From NCBI GenBank assembly GCA_017860615.1, contig JAGDMU010000006.1, positions 211,448 through 275,447 on the forward strand: a stretch of 64,000 bases of DNA, given 5' to 3'. The notes beneath the pieces are model-generated. The model did no database searches. It saw nothing but the letters and a program-made list of their open reading frames with translations, and was not told the origin of the DNA. This stretch comes from Pseudomonadota bacterium. GTDB lineage: Bacteria > Campylobacterota > Campylobacteria > Campylobacterales > Sulfurospirillaceae. Shown piece by piece: positions 1-8,077 of the stretch. Position 1 is the stretch's first letter, and every line of letters begins with the position of its first letter. Made by a program: the position numbers and the translations under genes.

Positions 1-30
1 ATCATCCAATAAAATTTCAGTATCACTCAT
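1..30 (-). CDS. Start of an unidentified gene, cut by the left edge
   Basis: The minus strand shows an ATG at position 30 whose first bases overlap the TGA stop of the molybdopterin oxidoreductase (ATGA overlap). Ten codons, reading MSDTEILLDD, are visible before the window ends. The overlap suggests translational coupling with the upstream gene, so the product may be an accessory of that enzyme. Too little is visible to name it; the overlap is the only support. Confidence 0.45.
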   Translation of the reverse strand, partial: MSDTEILLDD

Positions 31-1772
31 TGGACTTTTTCCAATTTCACTTTCATCTCTTGATAAATCGCACAATTTCCTTCTTGGCTCATCGCATAAG
101 GGGTAAGTTGGTTGGCATTTTTTGCGCCACTGTGAATCAACAGACAATCGTCACGCAGTTTATCGCTTGGCATGACAGAGTATTCCGCACTCCCATAGCG
201 GTTCGTAAGCCTCACACGATCTTCTTGCTCAAGTCCTAAACACAGAGGAACGTAGAGGTATTCATCGGTAACAAACTGCGAATTAAGCGACTTGTTTTGC
301 TTTGTAGCAATCAAGAAAAAGCCCTCTTCATCCTCAAAATCGTCATCAAATTCATCTAAAAATTCAAATTTGCCACTTTTCGTGTAAAATGTTTTTTCAT
401 ACGGTAAATCTTCATACGTTTTAGAGATTAAAAAGCCCTCTTTTTCAACACTATTAGAAGCAATTACACGCTCGATAATGCTCTTTTCGCTTTCTAAAGC
501 TTCGTATCCAAATGCTTTTAGAAGTGCCTGTGTTAGGGCATACTCACTAAGACCAACAGAGCTTTCAACCAACTTTGGCATCCGCCCTATAAAGTGATGC
601 CCATAACTCAGTTTCAAATCTTCTTTCTCTAAAAAACTGAGTGCTGGAATCACCAGATGGGCCTTAGAAGAGGTCTCATTTTCATGCAATCCAAAGTAAA
701 CCACACATTGGGCTTTATCGATGCCTTCTTTGACTTTTGACGTACACGGCATTTGATTGAGCGGATTGCCTCCTTGAATGAAAACCAGATCATACTTACC
801 AAAATTAACGATAGGCAGAGGTTCTGTTTTAGCACTCACTTTAAAAGGAGAGACAAAGCCAAAACCACTGTTGGAAAGGTAACTTACCCCACAACCCACT
901 TTACCAAAAAGTCCAAGCATCGCACCGAGTGCATCAATAGAGCGTAAAACACTGTGTCCAAAGCTGTATTTTTGCACACCAATACCGACTAAAATGGAAA
1001 CCTTTTTGCCTTTAATCAAACGGAGCAATTCGCCGATTTCATCTAAATTGACCTGCGATTTATCCAGTAGTTTTCGCATCGGAATACCGCTGATAAAATC
1101 TAAAAAATCTTTGTAATTTTGGGTGCGTTCTTTTAAAAAATCCTGATCCTCCATCTCTTCCATGGCAACCAAACGACAGAGTAAAAGTGCTAAATAAAGA
1201 TCACCTCGTGGTTTAATCTGAATATGCAGTGCCGCATTAACGGAAAGGTCAATCTTGAGCGGATCAATGACAATGAGTGTCTTGCCTTTTAAAGCGGGAA
1301 GCATGTGCGAATTAGTGACTGTTGGGTTTCGCCCCCACAAAATCACCACGTCAGCCTCTTTCACATGCAAAGGCGATAAGCACAAGTTTGCGCCCCTGCT
1401 CTCACAGACACCTGCATCGCCTGCTTCATCGCACAGTGATCCAGAAGCTAAAATCGCTTTGTGTTCCGCAAAAAAACGTTTGGTTGCGCCTTGCATAACC
1501 CCTAAATTTCCGCTGCCTTTAAAATAAAGCGTACGAGATGGTTCATACGTTTTTAACTTCTCACTCAAAAGGGCTAAAGCTTCATCCATACTCACAATTT
1601 GCCCCAGATAACGTGGTTCTTCAATGCGTTCAAAGGTATGATAGTGATTAAGGTGATGACAGAGGTAGCCTTGCGTAATGGGATGGGTCTTATTGCCTTT
1701 GAGTTTCAGATCTTTACTCACAGCAATGCTGCATCCATCAAAACAATCCAGTGGACAGGTAGTAAAACGCAT
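27..1772 (-). CDS. Molybdopterin-dependent oxidoreductase, cytoplasmic, substrate unknown
   Basis: The 581-residue protein starts with a four-cysteine Fe-S cluster motif (C6, C10, C14, C38; C-x3-C-x3-C) as in the DMSO reductase/formate dehydrogenase superfamily. The central part fits the molybdopterin oxidoreductase domain (for example VVILWGRNPTVTNSH and VFIQGGNPLNQMP), and the C-terminal about 100 residues fit a molydopterin dinucleotide-binding domain. There is no Tat signal, so it should stay in the cytoplasm. It is short for the superfamily (usually about 650-900). No electron-transfer subunit is visible; the next gene is cut by the window edge. Family clear, reaction unknown. Confidence 0.85.
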   Translation of the reverse strand: MRFTTCPLDCFDGCSIAVSKDLKLKGNKTHPITQGYLCHHLNHYHTFERIEEPRYLGQIVSMDEALALLSEKLKTYEPSRTLYFKGSGNLGVMQGATKRFFAEHKAILASGSLCDEAGDAGVCESRGANLCLSPLHVKEADVVILWGRNPTVTNSHMLPALKGKTLIVIDPLKIDLSVNAALHIQIKPRGDLYLALLLCRLVAMEEMEDQDFLKERTQNYKDFLDFISGIPMRKLLDKSQVNLDEIGELLRLIKGKKVSILVGIGVQKYSFGHSVLRSIDALGAMLGLFGKVGCGVSYLSNSGFGFVSPFKVSAKTEPLPIVNFGKYDLVFIQGGNPLNQMPCTSKVKEGIDKAQCVVYFGLHENETSSKAHLVIPALSFLEKEDLKLSYGHHFIGRMPKLVESSVGLSEYALTQALLKAFGYEALESEKSIIERVIASNSVEKEGFLISKTYEDLPYEKTFYTKSGKFEFLDEFDDDFEDEEGFFLIATKQNKSLNSQFVTDEYLYVPLCLGLEQEDRVRLTNRYGSAEYSVMPSDKLRDDCLLIHSGAKNANQLTPYAMSQEGNCAIYQEMKVKLEKVQ

Positions 1773-1815
1773 AGAACGCCCCTCTCATCATAGAGTTAGA
1801 TAGGTGTAATTATAC

Positions 1816-3501
1816 CTAGTTCTCTAAATGAAGTAGTTGATCTTCTAAAATTTCCAATGTTAAATTTTCATTGGTATCAAGCTCAATGTGCTGATACTGC
1901 ATGATAAGTCCATATTTACTGAGCAATTGATCGACGGCATCGTAATTTTGTCTATTTTCTTTGACATGTAGAACTAAAAAATTGTCACTGTATGCTCTGA
2001 CTATAATCGCTTCAGGATACATCATTTCGATTGTTTTGGCAATTAAAGACAAAAATTCATCGCCTTTTTTCCAACCATATTTTTTATTGTACATGGCAAA
2101 ATTGGTACAGTTGAGATGATCAATGCTGAGCATTTTATACTGACAATCACTGGCATGGGCAAACATAAATTTGAGATAATTGACGTTGTAAAAGCCCGTG
2201 AGTTGATCGCGGAAATAGTACGAAAAGCGCATCTCTTCAAGCAAGTCTTTAGGCATCTGTGTCGTCTCTTCAGGAAGCGTAACCTCTGCAAAAACTTCTA
2301 TAGCAACATCAATAATAAAAGCGTTGAACTGTTTGCCTTTCTCTTCTTTCAATATAGCAAATGCCTCTTCACGGCTGAGACTTTTACGATACGCCCTATT
2401 CGTGGTCATCGCATCAAAAGCATCGGCTACAGCAATAATTTGTGAGAAAAAAGGAATTTGTTCCGCTTTCAGTCCTTGGGGATACCCTCCTCCATCATAA
2501 TGCTCATGATGGTGCAATACCACATGCGCTAACAAGCTAAAAGGCTCACGAGAGAGAAGCTCATAACTTGCAGTCACATGACGTTTGATAAGCGAATACT
2601 CAATGGATGTTAACTTATCAGGTTTAAGTAAAATAGCATCAGGAATTTCAATCTTTCCAATATCATGAAGCATCCCTGCTTTATAGATAAAATCAACATC
2701 ATCACTGCTATAGCCCATTGCCACAACAAGCATTTTAGAATACTCCGCTACCCTTTGACTGTGCCCTGCCGTATAGCTGTCACGCTTTTCCATCATATCA
2801 ACCAGCGCGTACATACTCTCTTCATACATCTTCGTTTTTTCGTTCAGATAGTTGCGTCCACGAGCATGAATCCACCAAATCGCAAAAAGACCCAAAAACC
2901 ATGTCCCAAGATAGGTTACAATGAGAAAATAAAAACTTTGAGGATTGGCCTTAAGAAATGCTGGTACTTGCATCTGGATCGTTGTGTAACCTAGCAAGTC
3001 ACCTATCGCTGATTCTTTATGGACATGACACGAAATACATGCCTTATTGGCAAACATAGGTTTCACATAAAAAAGATATTTCGTGCCCTCATTTTCATAA
3101 ATAGCAAAACTATCATGGCGTTTTTCTTTAACATCGTGAAAAGCTTTTTTAATAGAAGGTTTTAAAGCAGAATGCGTAAAATCTTTGGAAACAGGCGCAA
3201 TGTCAAATTCCATATTGCTCTGTTTTGCAAGGAGTGCTAAAAGATCTTTGAGAGAAAAATTTGTTCGAAAATTATAACGTTCATCATCACTCATCGCTTT
3301 TGCTTTTTGCTCATAGACCCAAAAAACAAAGGCAAGAGACTCTTCGGCTACACCTTTGATTCGTTCTAACGAGTTTTCTTCGATGTGCTTTTCTTCGTTA
3401 TAAAATTGATACACCACAAAAACTGTTGTTAAAAGTGTCCAGAAGATTGTTAATAAAATAGCAATTTGTTTAAAATATTTAATACGTTTGCTTACTGACA
3501 T
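1816..3501 (-). CDS. Membrane heme-c sensor with HD-GYP phosphodiesterase and degenerate GGDEF
   Basis: Order of parts in 561 residues: a membrane segment (about 13-31); a periplasmic Tll0287/DUF3365-like sensor domain with a c-type heme motif CISCH at 155-159; a second membrane segment (about 190-210); an HD-GYP domain with GHSQRV, HD (279-280) and HHEHYDGGGYP (331-341); and a C-terminal GGDEF-like fold in which the signature reads AYSDNF, so it should not synthesise c-di-GMP. HD-GYP domains hydrolyse c-di-GMP. The architecture implies a redox- or gas-responsive heme controlling c-di-GMP breakdown; the signal is inferred. It appears monocistronic. Confidence 0.88.
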   Translation of the reverse strand: MSVSKRIKYFKQIAILLTIFWTLLTTVFVVYQFYNEEKHIEENSLERIKGVAEESLAFVFWVYEQKAKAMSDDERYNFRTNFSLKDLLALLAKQSNMEFDIAPVSKDFTHSALKPSIKKAFHDVKEKRHDSFAIYENEGTKYLFYVKPMFANKACISCHVHKESAIGDLLGYTTIQMQVPAFLKANPQSFYFLIVTYLGTWFLGLFAIWWIHARGRNYLNEKTKMYEESMYALVDMMEKRDSYTAGHSQRVAEYSKMLVVAMGYSSDDVDFIYKAGMLHDIGKIEIPDAILLKPDKLTSIEYSLIKRHVTASYELLSREPFSLLAHVVLHHHEHYDGGGYPQGLKAEQIPFFSQIIAVADAFDAMTTNRAYRKSLSREEAFAILKEEKGKQFNAFIIDVAIEVFAEVTLPEETTQMPKDLLEEMRFSYYFRDQLTGFYNVNYLKFMFAHASDCQYKMLSIDHLNCTNFAMYNKKYGWKKGDEFLSLIAKTIEMMYPEAIIVRAYSDNFLVLHVKENRQNYDAVDQLLSKYGLIMQYQHIELDTNENLTLEILEDQLLHLEN

Positions 3502-3588
3502 CTTTTTTGGTAATCTTTTCTTTATATAGTTAAAATAATTTAACTTATTATGCCAAAATTAACCTTAACGAACTATTGCAGAAGAAAA

Positions 3589-3619
3589 GTGAAAGGCACA
3601 CTAAAAAGTGTGCTTTCAC
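3589..3619 (-). terminator. Rho-independent terminator of glyS
   Basis: An inverted repeat (AGTGTGC paired with GCACACT, extended by GTGAAA/TTTCAC with a one-base bulge) lies directly downstream of the glyS stop. On the minus strand it is followed by TTTTCTTC, a usable U-tract. Confidence 0.8.
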
Positions 3620-3630
3620 TCTAAAAGAAG

Positions 3631-5598
3631 TTAAATACTGATCTCTTTAATATCAGCAATTGATTTAAACGCATTGTAAATCGAAGCGATGAGATTTTGA
3701 CGATTGGCTCTTACATTTAAATCTTCCGTATTCACCATAACGTTGTCAAAGAACGCATCGATTTGTGGCTTGAGAGCAAACAATGCGTCAAGATTCTCTT
3801 CAAAAGAGTTATATGTTTTAGCGGTAACGGCTTTGAAAGCGCTGTAAAGCTCTTTTTCATAGCTGTTATCAAAGAGTTTTTCATCGTCTTGAACAATGCT
3901 TGCAAGAGCTTTAATCTTTTGAGAAAGCTTCACAATCTCACGTTCGCCACTGTTAATTACTGCGCTGATGATAGAAGGATTGACATCAAAGAACTGGTAC
4001 ATTCTCTCTAAGAAGAATGTTTCTAAAACGTTAAAGTCAAAGCTTTTATATGATTGACTCAAGGCGAAAAGATCTTTTTTGATGTCAAACACAATCCCTT
4101 GATCGAGTACAATTTTAACAATACCATTTACGGCTCTACGAAGCGCGTAAGGGTCTTTATTACCTGTTGGGATTTTGTCAATGCTGAAAAGCGCAATCAA
4201 TGAATCAAGTTTGTATGCAAGCGCAACAATGGCACTAAAAAGGGTACTTGGAAGCGCACTCTCTTCTGAATTTGGCAGATACTGCTCTTTAAGTGCAAGT
4301 GCAAAGAGTTCATCTTCACCCGAAGTGGTCGCATAGTAGTAACCCATCAAGCCTTGAAGCTCTGTAAATTCGTACACCATTTCACTTAAAAGATCACTTT
4401 TGCTGTACATGACGGATTTATCCATCAGCGCTTGTAAACTCGAAGCATTAAGGCGAGCGTTTTGGGCTAGCAGTGCTGTTTGGTATTTGTTGGTTAAGTA
4501 CGTCGCTATCGCTTTTTCACGAAGTTCTTTATCAAGGAGTGAGCCTAAGCCATCAAGATACGTAATGTCTTTAAGCCCTTCATAGCTAAGACCATGTTTA
4601 AGGTCATTGTCCAAGAAGAACAGTGCATCGCTTAAACGTGCGCGAAGGACTTTTTCATTACCTCTAACAATTAAGTCATAATCATCGCTAATCGCGTTCG
4701 AAACCACGATGAAACGATTTGTCAGCTTGCCATCTTTAAAGACAGGAAAATAACGTTGGTTCTCTTTCATCGAAGTGATGATGACTTCAGGTGGAAGGCG
4801 TAAAAATCGCTCTTCAAAACTACCAATAAGTGCCTTTGGATACTCAGTAATCGCCACAACTTCCGCTAAAAGGTCTTCATCAATCTCAATATGAATGCCC
4901 TCTTTTTTCTCAATCGCTTTAAAATCATTTAAAATAATCTCTTCACGTTTTGTAGGGTAAAGCACAACACCACGCTCAGCGAGTCTATCAAAATAATCTC
5001 CTGCAAACATATAGGCAAATGGCTCATAAGAGATGGTTCTGTGTGGGTAGGAAAACGGCGTGGATTCGATGCCAAAAAGTGAGAAAGGAACATGCTCATC
5101 ACCTAACATACAGCCAAACCAACGAATCGGACGGATGAAACTCTCTTCCAAAAAGCCCCAACGCATGGACTTTCCAAAATTAAGCCCTTTGATAAAACTC
5201 TCAATCATTGCCTGAAGAAGGTTTTTTGAGCTTTGTCCCGCAATGGTTTTTTTATAGTAAAGAACCTCTTTGCCATCTTTTTGAGCGTGTGAAACTTGAG
5301 TAAAATCAACACCACACTTCTTAGCAAATCCAAGTGCAGCGGGAGTTGGCTCACCATCTTTAAGTGCAACACTTAGAGGTGCTCCAAAAAATTCCTCTTC
5401 ACGCTCAGCTTGCTGTGTGGGAAATGCCTCATGCCAGAGGACTAAACGACGTGGTGTGTAGTAAAATTTAAACTCACACGCAAGCGCATTTTTCTCTAAA
5501 ATATCAAGCCATAATGTTTCAATATTGGGGAGTTCTTTTAAAAAAGGGATCGCAGGAAGCTCTTCTACACCTATTTCTATCAAAAGGGGTTTGATCAT
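3631..5598 (-). CDS. glyS: Glycyl-tRNA synthetase beta subunit
   Basis: This 655-residue protein is the beta chain of the bacterial alpha2beta2 glycyl-tRNA synthetase, which charges tRNA-Gly. The start MIKPLLIEIGVEELPA and the internal segments YYTPRRLVL, MRWG, FIRPIRW and KMRPIRW-like blocks are typical. Length is near the usual 670-690. The alpha subunit glyQ is not in the window. The stop codon of the upstream membrane protein overlaps the glyS start (ATGA), so the two are probably cotranslated. A terminator follows. Confidence 0.95.
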   Translation of the reverse strand: MIKPLLIEIGVEELPAIPFLKELPNIETLWLDILEKNALACEFKFYYTPRRLVLWHEAFPTQQAEREEEFFGAPLSVALKDGEPTPAALGFAKKCGVDFTQVSHAQKDGKEVLYYKKTIAGQSSKNLLQAMIESFIKGLNFGKSMRWGFLEESFIRPIRWFGCMLGDEHVPFSLFGIESTPFSYPHRTISYEPFAYMFAGDYFDRLAERGVVLYPTKREEIILNDFKAIEKKEGIHIEIDEDLLAEVVAITEYPKALIGSFEERFLRLPPEVIITSMKENQRYFPVFKDGKLTNRFIVVSNAISDDYDLIVRGNEKVLRARLSDALFFLDNDLKHGLSYEGLKDITYLDGLGSLLDKELREKAIATYLTNKYQTALLAQNARLNASSLQALMDKSVMYSKSDLLSEMVYEFTELQGLMGYYYATTSGEDELFALALKEQYLPNSEESALPSTLFSAIVALAYKLDSLIALFSIDKIPTGNKDPYALRRAVNGIVKIVLDQGIVFDIKKDLFALSQSYKSFDFNVLETFFLERMYQFFDVNPSIISAVINSGEREIVKLSQKIKALASIVQDDEKLFDNSYEKELYSAFKAVTAKTYNSFEENLDALFALKPQIDAFFDNVMVNTEDLNVRANRQNLIASIYNAFKSIADIKEISI

Positions 5599-5858
5599 TG
5601 ATTGACCTTTACATGTAAATAATTTGACTCTATTTTAACCAAAGAGAGGTTAAATCGTCCTTTTACATTACAGTGACCAACAAGCTTGGTGAAAAGCCAA
5701 ATAGAAGGACAAAAATCGGTAATAGCCCAAATCACGATCATCGCGATGACAAAGCCTAGCAACATTGTGCCGTAAACTGAACCTGCGCTCATTAAACAGC
5801 AAGCGATAAACAAGACAACTGCCAGCATCAAACGTTGGAGTTTTTCAGCACAGATCAT
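5595..5858 (-). CDS. Small YgaP-like (DUF2892) membrane protein
   Basis: The 87-residue product has two hydrophobic stretches (about residues 11-30 and 32-50) and the motif TDFCPSIWLF, which matches the F-C-P signature of the YgaP-like transmembrane domain (DUF2892). A good ribosome site AAAGGA precedes the ATG. It overlaps the glyS start by four bases. Family function is unknown; in YgaP the domain is joined to a rhodanese, which is absent here. One copy of the TTTACATGTAAA palindrome lies near its 3' end. Confidence 0.7.
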   Translation of the reverse strand: MICAEKLQRLMLAVVLFIACCLMSAGSVYGTMLLGFVIAMIVIWAITDFCPSIWLFTKLVGHCNVKGRFNLSLVKIESNYLHVKVNQ

Positions 5859-5931
5859 TCTGAATCCTTTATGATTAATATAATATAGAACTATAAAAAT
5901 AAAGGGCTTAAAAAAGTGTTATATTTGGGAC

Positions 5932-6867
5932 TTAATCATTTAATGTATGGAAAATCGCAGTTATCGGAAAGTGGTCAGAGAAGCCAATACCTTGGTGTAC
6001 ACCTCGTCCTCTGTTGCTAATTTGCCACCTATTAGGATTGCCATTGTCATCTAACATATACGGTCGAATAAAAACAGTGAAAGAGGCTGGTTTATACTCT
6101 ATCCCCTTATGGTTCAAGAGTGTTTTAGGGATAATAATATGATCCAGCGTATTTTTTTGTTTACCATAGCTATGAGAATAACGCTTATCCTGAGGTAGAT
6201 CATACCAGAGATTGTACAAAAGTGCATTTTTATCACCTGCTTGTAAAAAGGTCACAAGTCCCATCCCCCAATGCCCTTTTTGTTCTTGGTAAGGGGAGTT
6301 AAAATCACCTAATAGAATATATTCGCGATTACTCTCTTTTTCTAAAACGTTATGCAGCGTTTTGGCATACAGTAAACGCTCATCTTCTTTTTCAACATAA
6401 GCAGGCCAATGATTGATGTAGAGATCAAGTGGTTTATTTTCAACAGTAACGGTAATACGGTGAATCCCTCTAGCCTGATCGGGCAGCGTAATGGTAGAAC
6501 TTTTTTCAATAGGAAAACGTGATAGAAGCGCTGTCTCGATAGAAACGCGCCCTTTTTTTGAAGGAAAGAAAATGTAAGGATACGCTCTCGCTCCTAATGC
6601 AACATTGAGCCTTTGAAGCACTACTTTGTTTTCGACTTCTGCTAAAGCGATAATGTCGGCATCCATATCGGAAATCACCCGTGCGAGGTGCGCAATTTTA
6701 ATCTGTAGCATCGCTTCATTCCAGCCATGCTTGTTATGAGGAACGTACTCTTCGTATTCGTTACCTTCTTTTTGGGCATCGAAAAGGTTTTCGACGTTAT
6801 AAGTTGCCACTTTAAACTCTAACGCACACAGTAGAAACGGAATAAACAGTAGACTCCAACGAATCAA
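5932..6867 (-). CDS. Exported endonuclease/exonuclease/phosphatase-family protein
   Basis: The 311-residue protein begins with a signal peptide (MIRWSLLFIPFLLCA) and continues with EEP-fold motifs: VATYNVENLFD, IIALAEVENK, LLGDFNSP, the SHSYGKQKNTLDHI region and a terminal FSDHFPI. These cover the metal and catalytic residues (N, E, D, N, H). The likely start is TTG with AGAGGA eight bases upstream. It lies just behind the carbonic anhydrase gene in an apparent two-gene unit. It is presumably a periplasmic nuclease or phosphodiesterase; the substrate cannot be told. Confidence 0.85.
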   Translation of the reverse strand: MIRWSLLFIPFLLCALEFKVATYNVENLFDAQKEGNEYEEYVPHNKHGWNEAMLQIKIAHLARVISDMDADIIALAEVENKVVLQRLNVALGARAYPYIFFPSKKGRVSIETALLSRFPIEKSSTITLPDQARGIHRITVTVENKPLDLYINHWPAYVEKEDERLLYAKTLHNVLEKESNREYILLGDFNSPYQEQKGHWGMGLVTFLQAGDKNALLYNLWYDLPQDKRYSHSYGKQKNTLDHIIIPKTLLNHKGIEYKPASFTVFIRPYMLDDNGNPNRWQISNRGRGVHQGIGFSDHFPITAIFHTLND

Positions 6868-6883
6868 TTTTTATTTCCTCTCA

Positions 6884-7531
6884 TTAATTTTCACTGCCGA
6901 TCATAGGCTCAAACTCACCCGATTCAGTATTAAAGTATTCTAGCTCGCCTGTTTCTAGGTGATAATACCAAGACCTTATAAAAAGTTCACCCGCATGAAC
7001 ACGACGCTCAACATCAGGATACGTTAGAAGATTTTTCGATTGAAAGAGCAATGAAATTTTTTCCGTAAGCTCCAATCGCTCAGATTGCGAGACATGTTGG
7101 CTGATTAGTTTTTGTGTGACATAATTTTTAGCATCAAGCCCCAATTCAAGCCATTTTTTAACATGCACTAAATTGATATCTGTAATCTTCGTGTACATCG
7201 TCTCAATAGCCCCACAATGCGAATGCCCGCAGATGATGATGTCCGTTACTCCTAAAACCGAAACCGCATACTCAATTCCCGCGGCTGTTGCATGAAAGTC
7301 ATTGTCAGGGGCAAAGGGAGGAACAAAATTACCAATATTGCGAAGCACAAAAAGTTCTCCAGGTGCAGAGTTTGTGATCAAGGAAGGATCAACCCTCGAA
7401 TCACTACACGCGATAAACAAAACCTTTGGATGTTGACCATTTTTCACAAGATCCAAAAATTTATTTTCGTACTTTTTGAATTTAGTATCTTTAAACTTTT
7501 CATATCCACTAATCAGCTCGGCTATCTTCAT
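6884..7531 (-). CDS. Beta-class carbonic anhydrase
   Basis: The enzyme interconverts CO2 and bicarbonate using zinc. The motif CSDSR (Cys42, Asp44, Arg46) and the pair HSHCGA (His and Cys ligands near residues 98-101) are intact, as is the segment RNIGNFVPP. A longer reading from TTG at 7534 is possible, but GGAGG lies seven bases before the ATG at 7531, which is the better start (215 residues). A structured intergenic element shared with the acs region lies about 110-170 bases upstream on the same strand. Confidence 0.93.
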   Translation of the reverse strand: MKIAELISGYEKFKDTKFKKYENKFLDLVKNGQHPKVLFIACSDSRVDPSLITNSAPGELFVLRNIGNFVPPFAPDNDFHATAAGIEYAVSVLGVTDIIICGHSHCGAIETMYTKITDINLVHVKKWLELGLDAKNYVTQKLISQHVSQSERLELTEKISLLFQSKNLLTYPDVERRVHAGELFIRSWYYHLETGELEYFNTESGEFEPMIGSEN

Positions 7532-7638
7532 CAACCACCCTCCAGAGTTTTAGATGGCTAATTATAGTGAATCTGCATGAAAAAGAAATTACAAGCACAA
7601 AAATATTCAAACACGCTTTTAAAGCAAAGCTCTAAAAG

Positions 7639-7710
7639 CTAAGTTAACACTGGGTTCTCTTCGGCAGAGAGCCCACGCACCTTTGGTACTTTAACTTCTT
7701 TCAAACTTAG
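7639..7710 (-). ncRNA. Candidate structured RNA element, copy A (upstream of carbonic anhydrase)
   Basis: Read on the minus strand, the element has a closing stem AAGTTAA (7697-7691) with TTAACTT (7647-7641), a hairpin TACC-AAA-GGTG (7688-7678), and a hairpin GGGcTCTC...GAGAaCCC (7674-7652). An alternative outer pairing is CTAAGTT (7639-7645) with AACTTAG (7704-7710). Its 35-nt core (7698 to 7664) matches 31 of 35 positions of a second copy at 61951-61985; all four differences are transitions. A TATACT box on the minus strand (about 7729-7734) could start the transcript. It may be a leader of the carbonic anhydrase mRNA or a separate small RNA. No known family was recognised. Confidence 0.5.
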
Positions 7711-7727
7711 TTTTGTAAGAAGTCTAG

Positions 7728-7733
7728 TATAAT
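7728..7733 (+). promoter_or_regulatory. -10 box for ppnP
   Basis: A perfect TATAAT lies 32 bases before the ppnP start. The -35 region is weak, as is common for the main sigma factor in this phylum. The same bases read as TATACT on the other strand and could serve the divergent element and carbonic anhydrase gene. Confidence 0.55.
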
Positions 7734-7765
7734 TACGTCATCACTTAATCATATAAAGGGAAAAA

Positions 7766-8077
7766 ATGGAATTTAAAAATGTTGCTGTAAAGAAAAAAGC
7801 GAACGTTTATTTTGATGGCAAAGTTGTCAGCTATACGCTTACATTTGAAGATGGATCAACCAAAACACTCGGTTTCATGCAAGTAGGAGACTATACGTTT
7901 AACACAGGTGCAGCAGAGATTATGGAGTTTTTTAGTGGAGAACTAACCGTAGAACTCCCCACGCAAAAAGAACCCCTTGTCATTCACGGGCAAGCGACGT
8001 TTGAAGTGCCTGCAAATTCAAGCTTTACGTTACATGTAACCTCTATTGCGGGCTACTGTTGTTCTTTTGTACGATAA
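7766..8077 (+). CDS. ppnP: Pyrimidine/purine nucleoside phosphorylase (DUF1255 family)
   Basis: The 103-residue single-domain cupin matches PpnP: it has the start MEFKNVAVKKKANVYFDG, the motif GVMQ-like GFMQVGDYTFNT, and the acidic MEFFSGELTVELP. The family splits nucleosides with phosphate into base and ribose-1-phosphate. AAAGGG precedes the ATG. Its last 35 bases overlap the 3' end of the convergent GGDEF-EAL gene. Confidence 0.9.
   Translation: MEFKNVAVKKKANVYFDGKVVSYTLTFEDGSTKTLGFMQVGDYTFNTGAAEIMEFFSGELTVELPTQKEPLVIHGQATFEVPANSSFTLHVTSIAGYCCSFVR

Noticed and set aside
7532..7534. TTG as the carbonic anhydrase start
   Set aside because: The ATG directly after it has better spacing from GGAGG.
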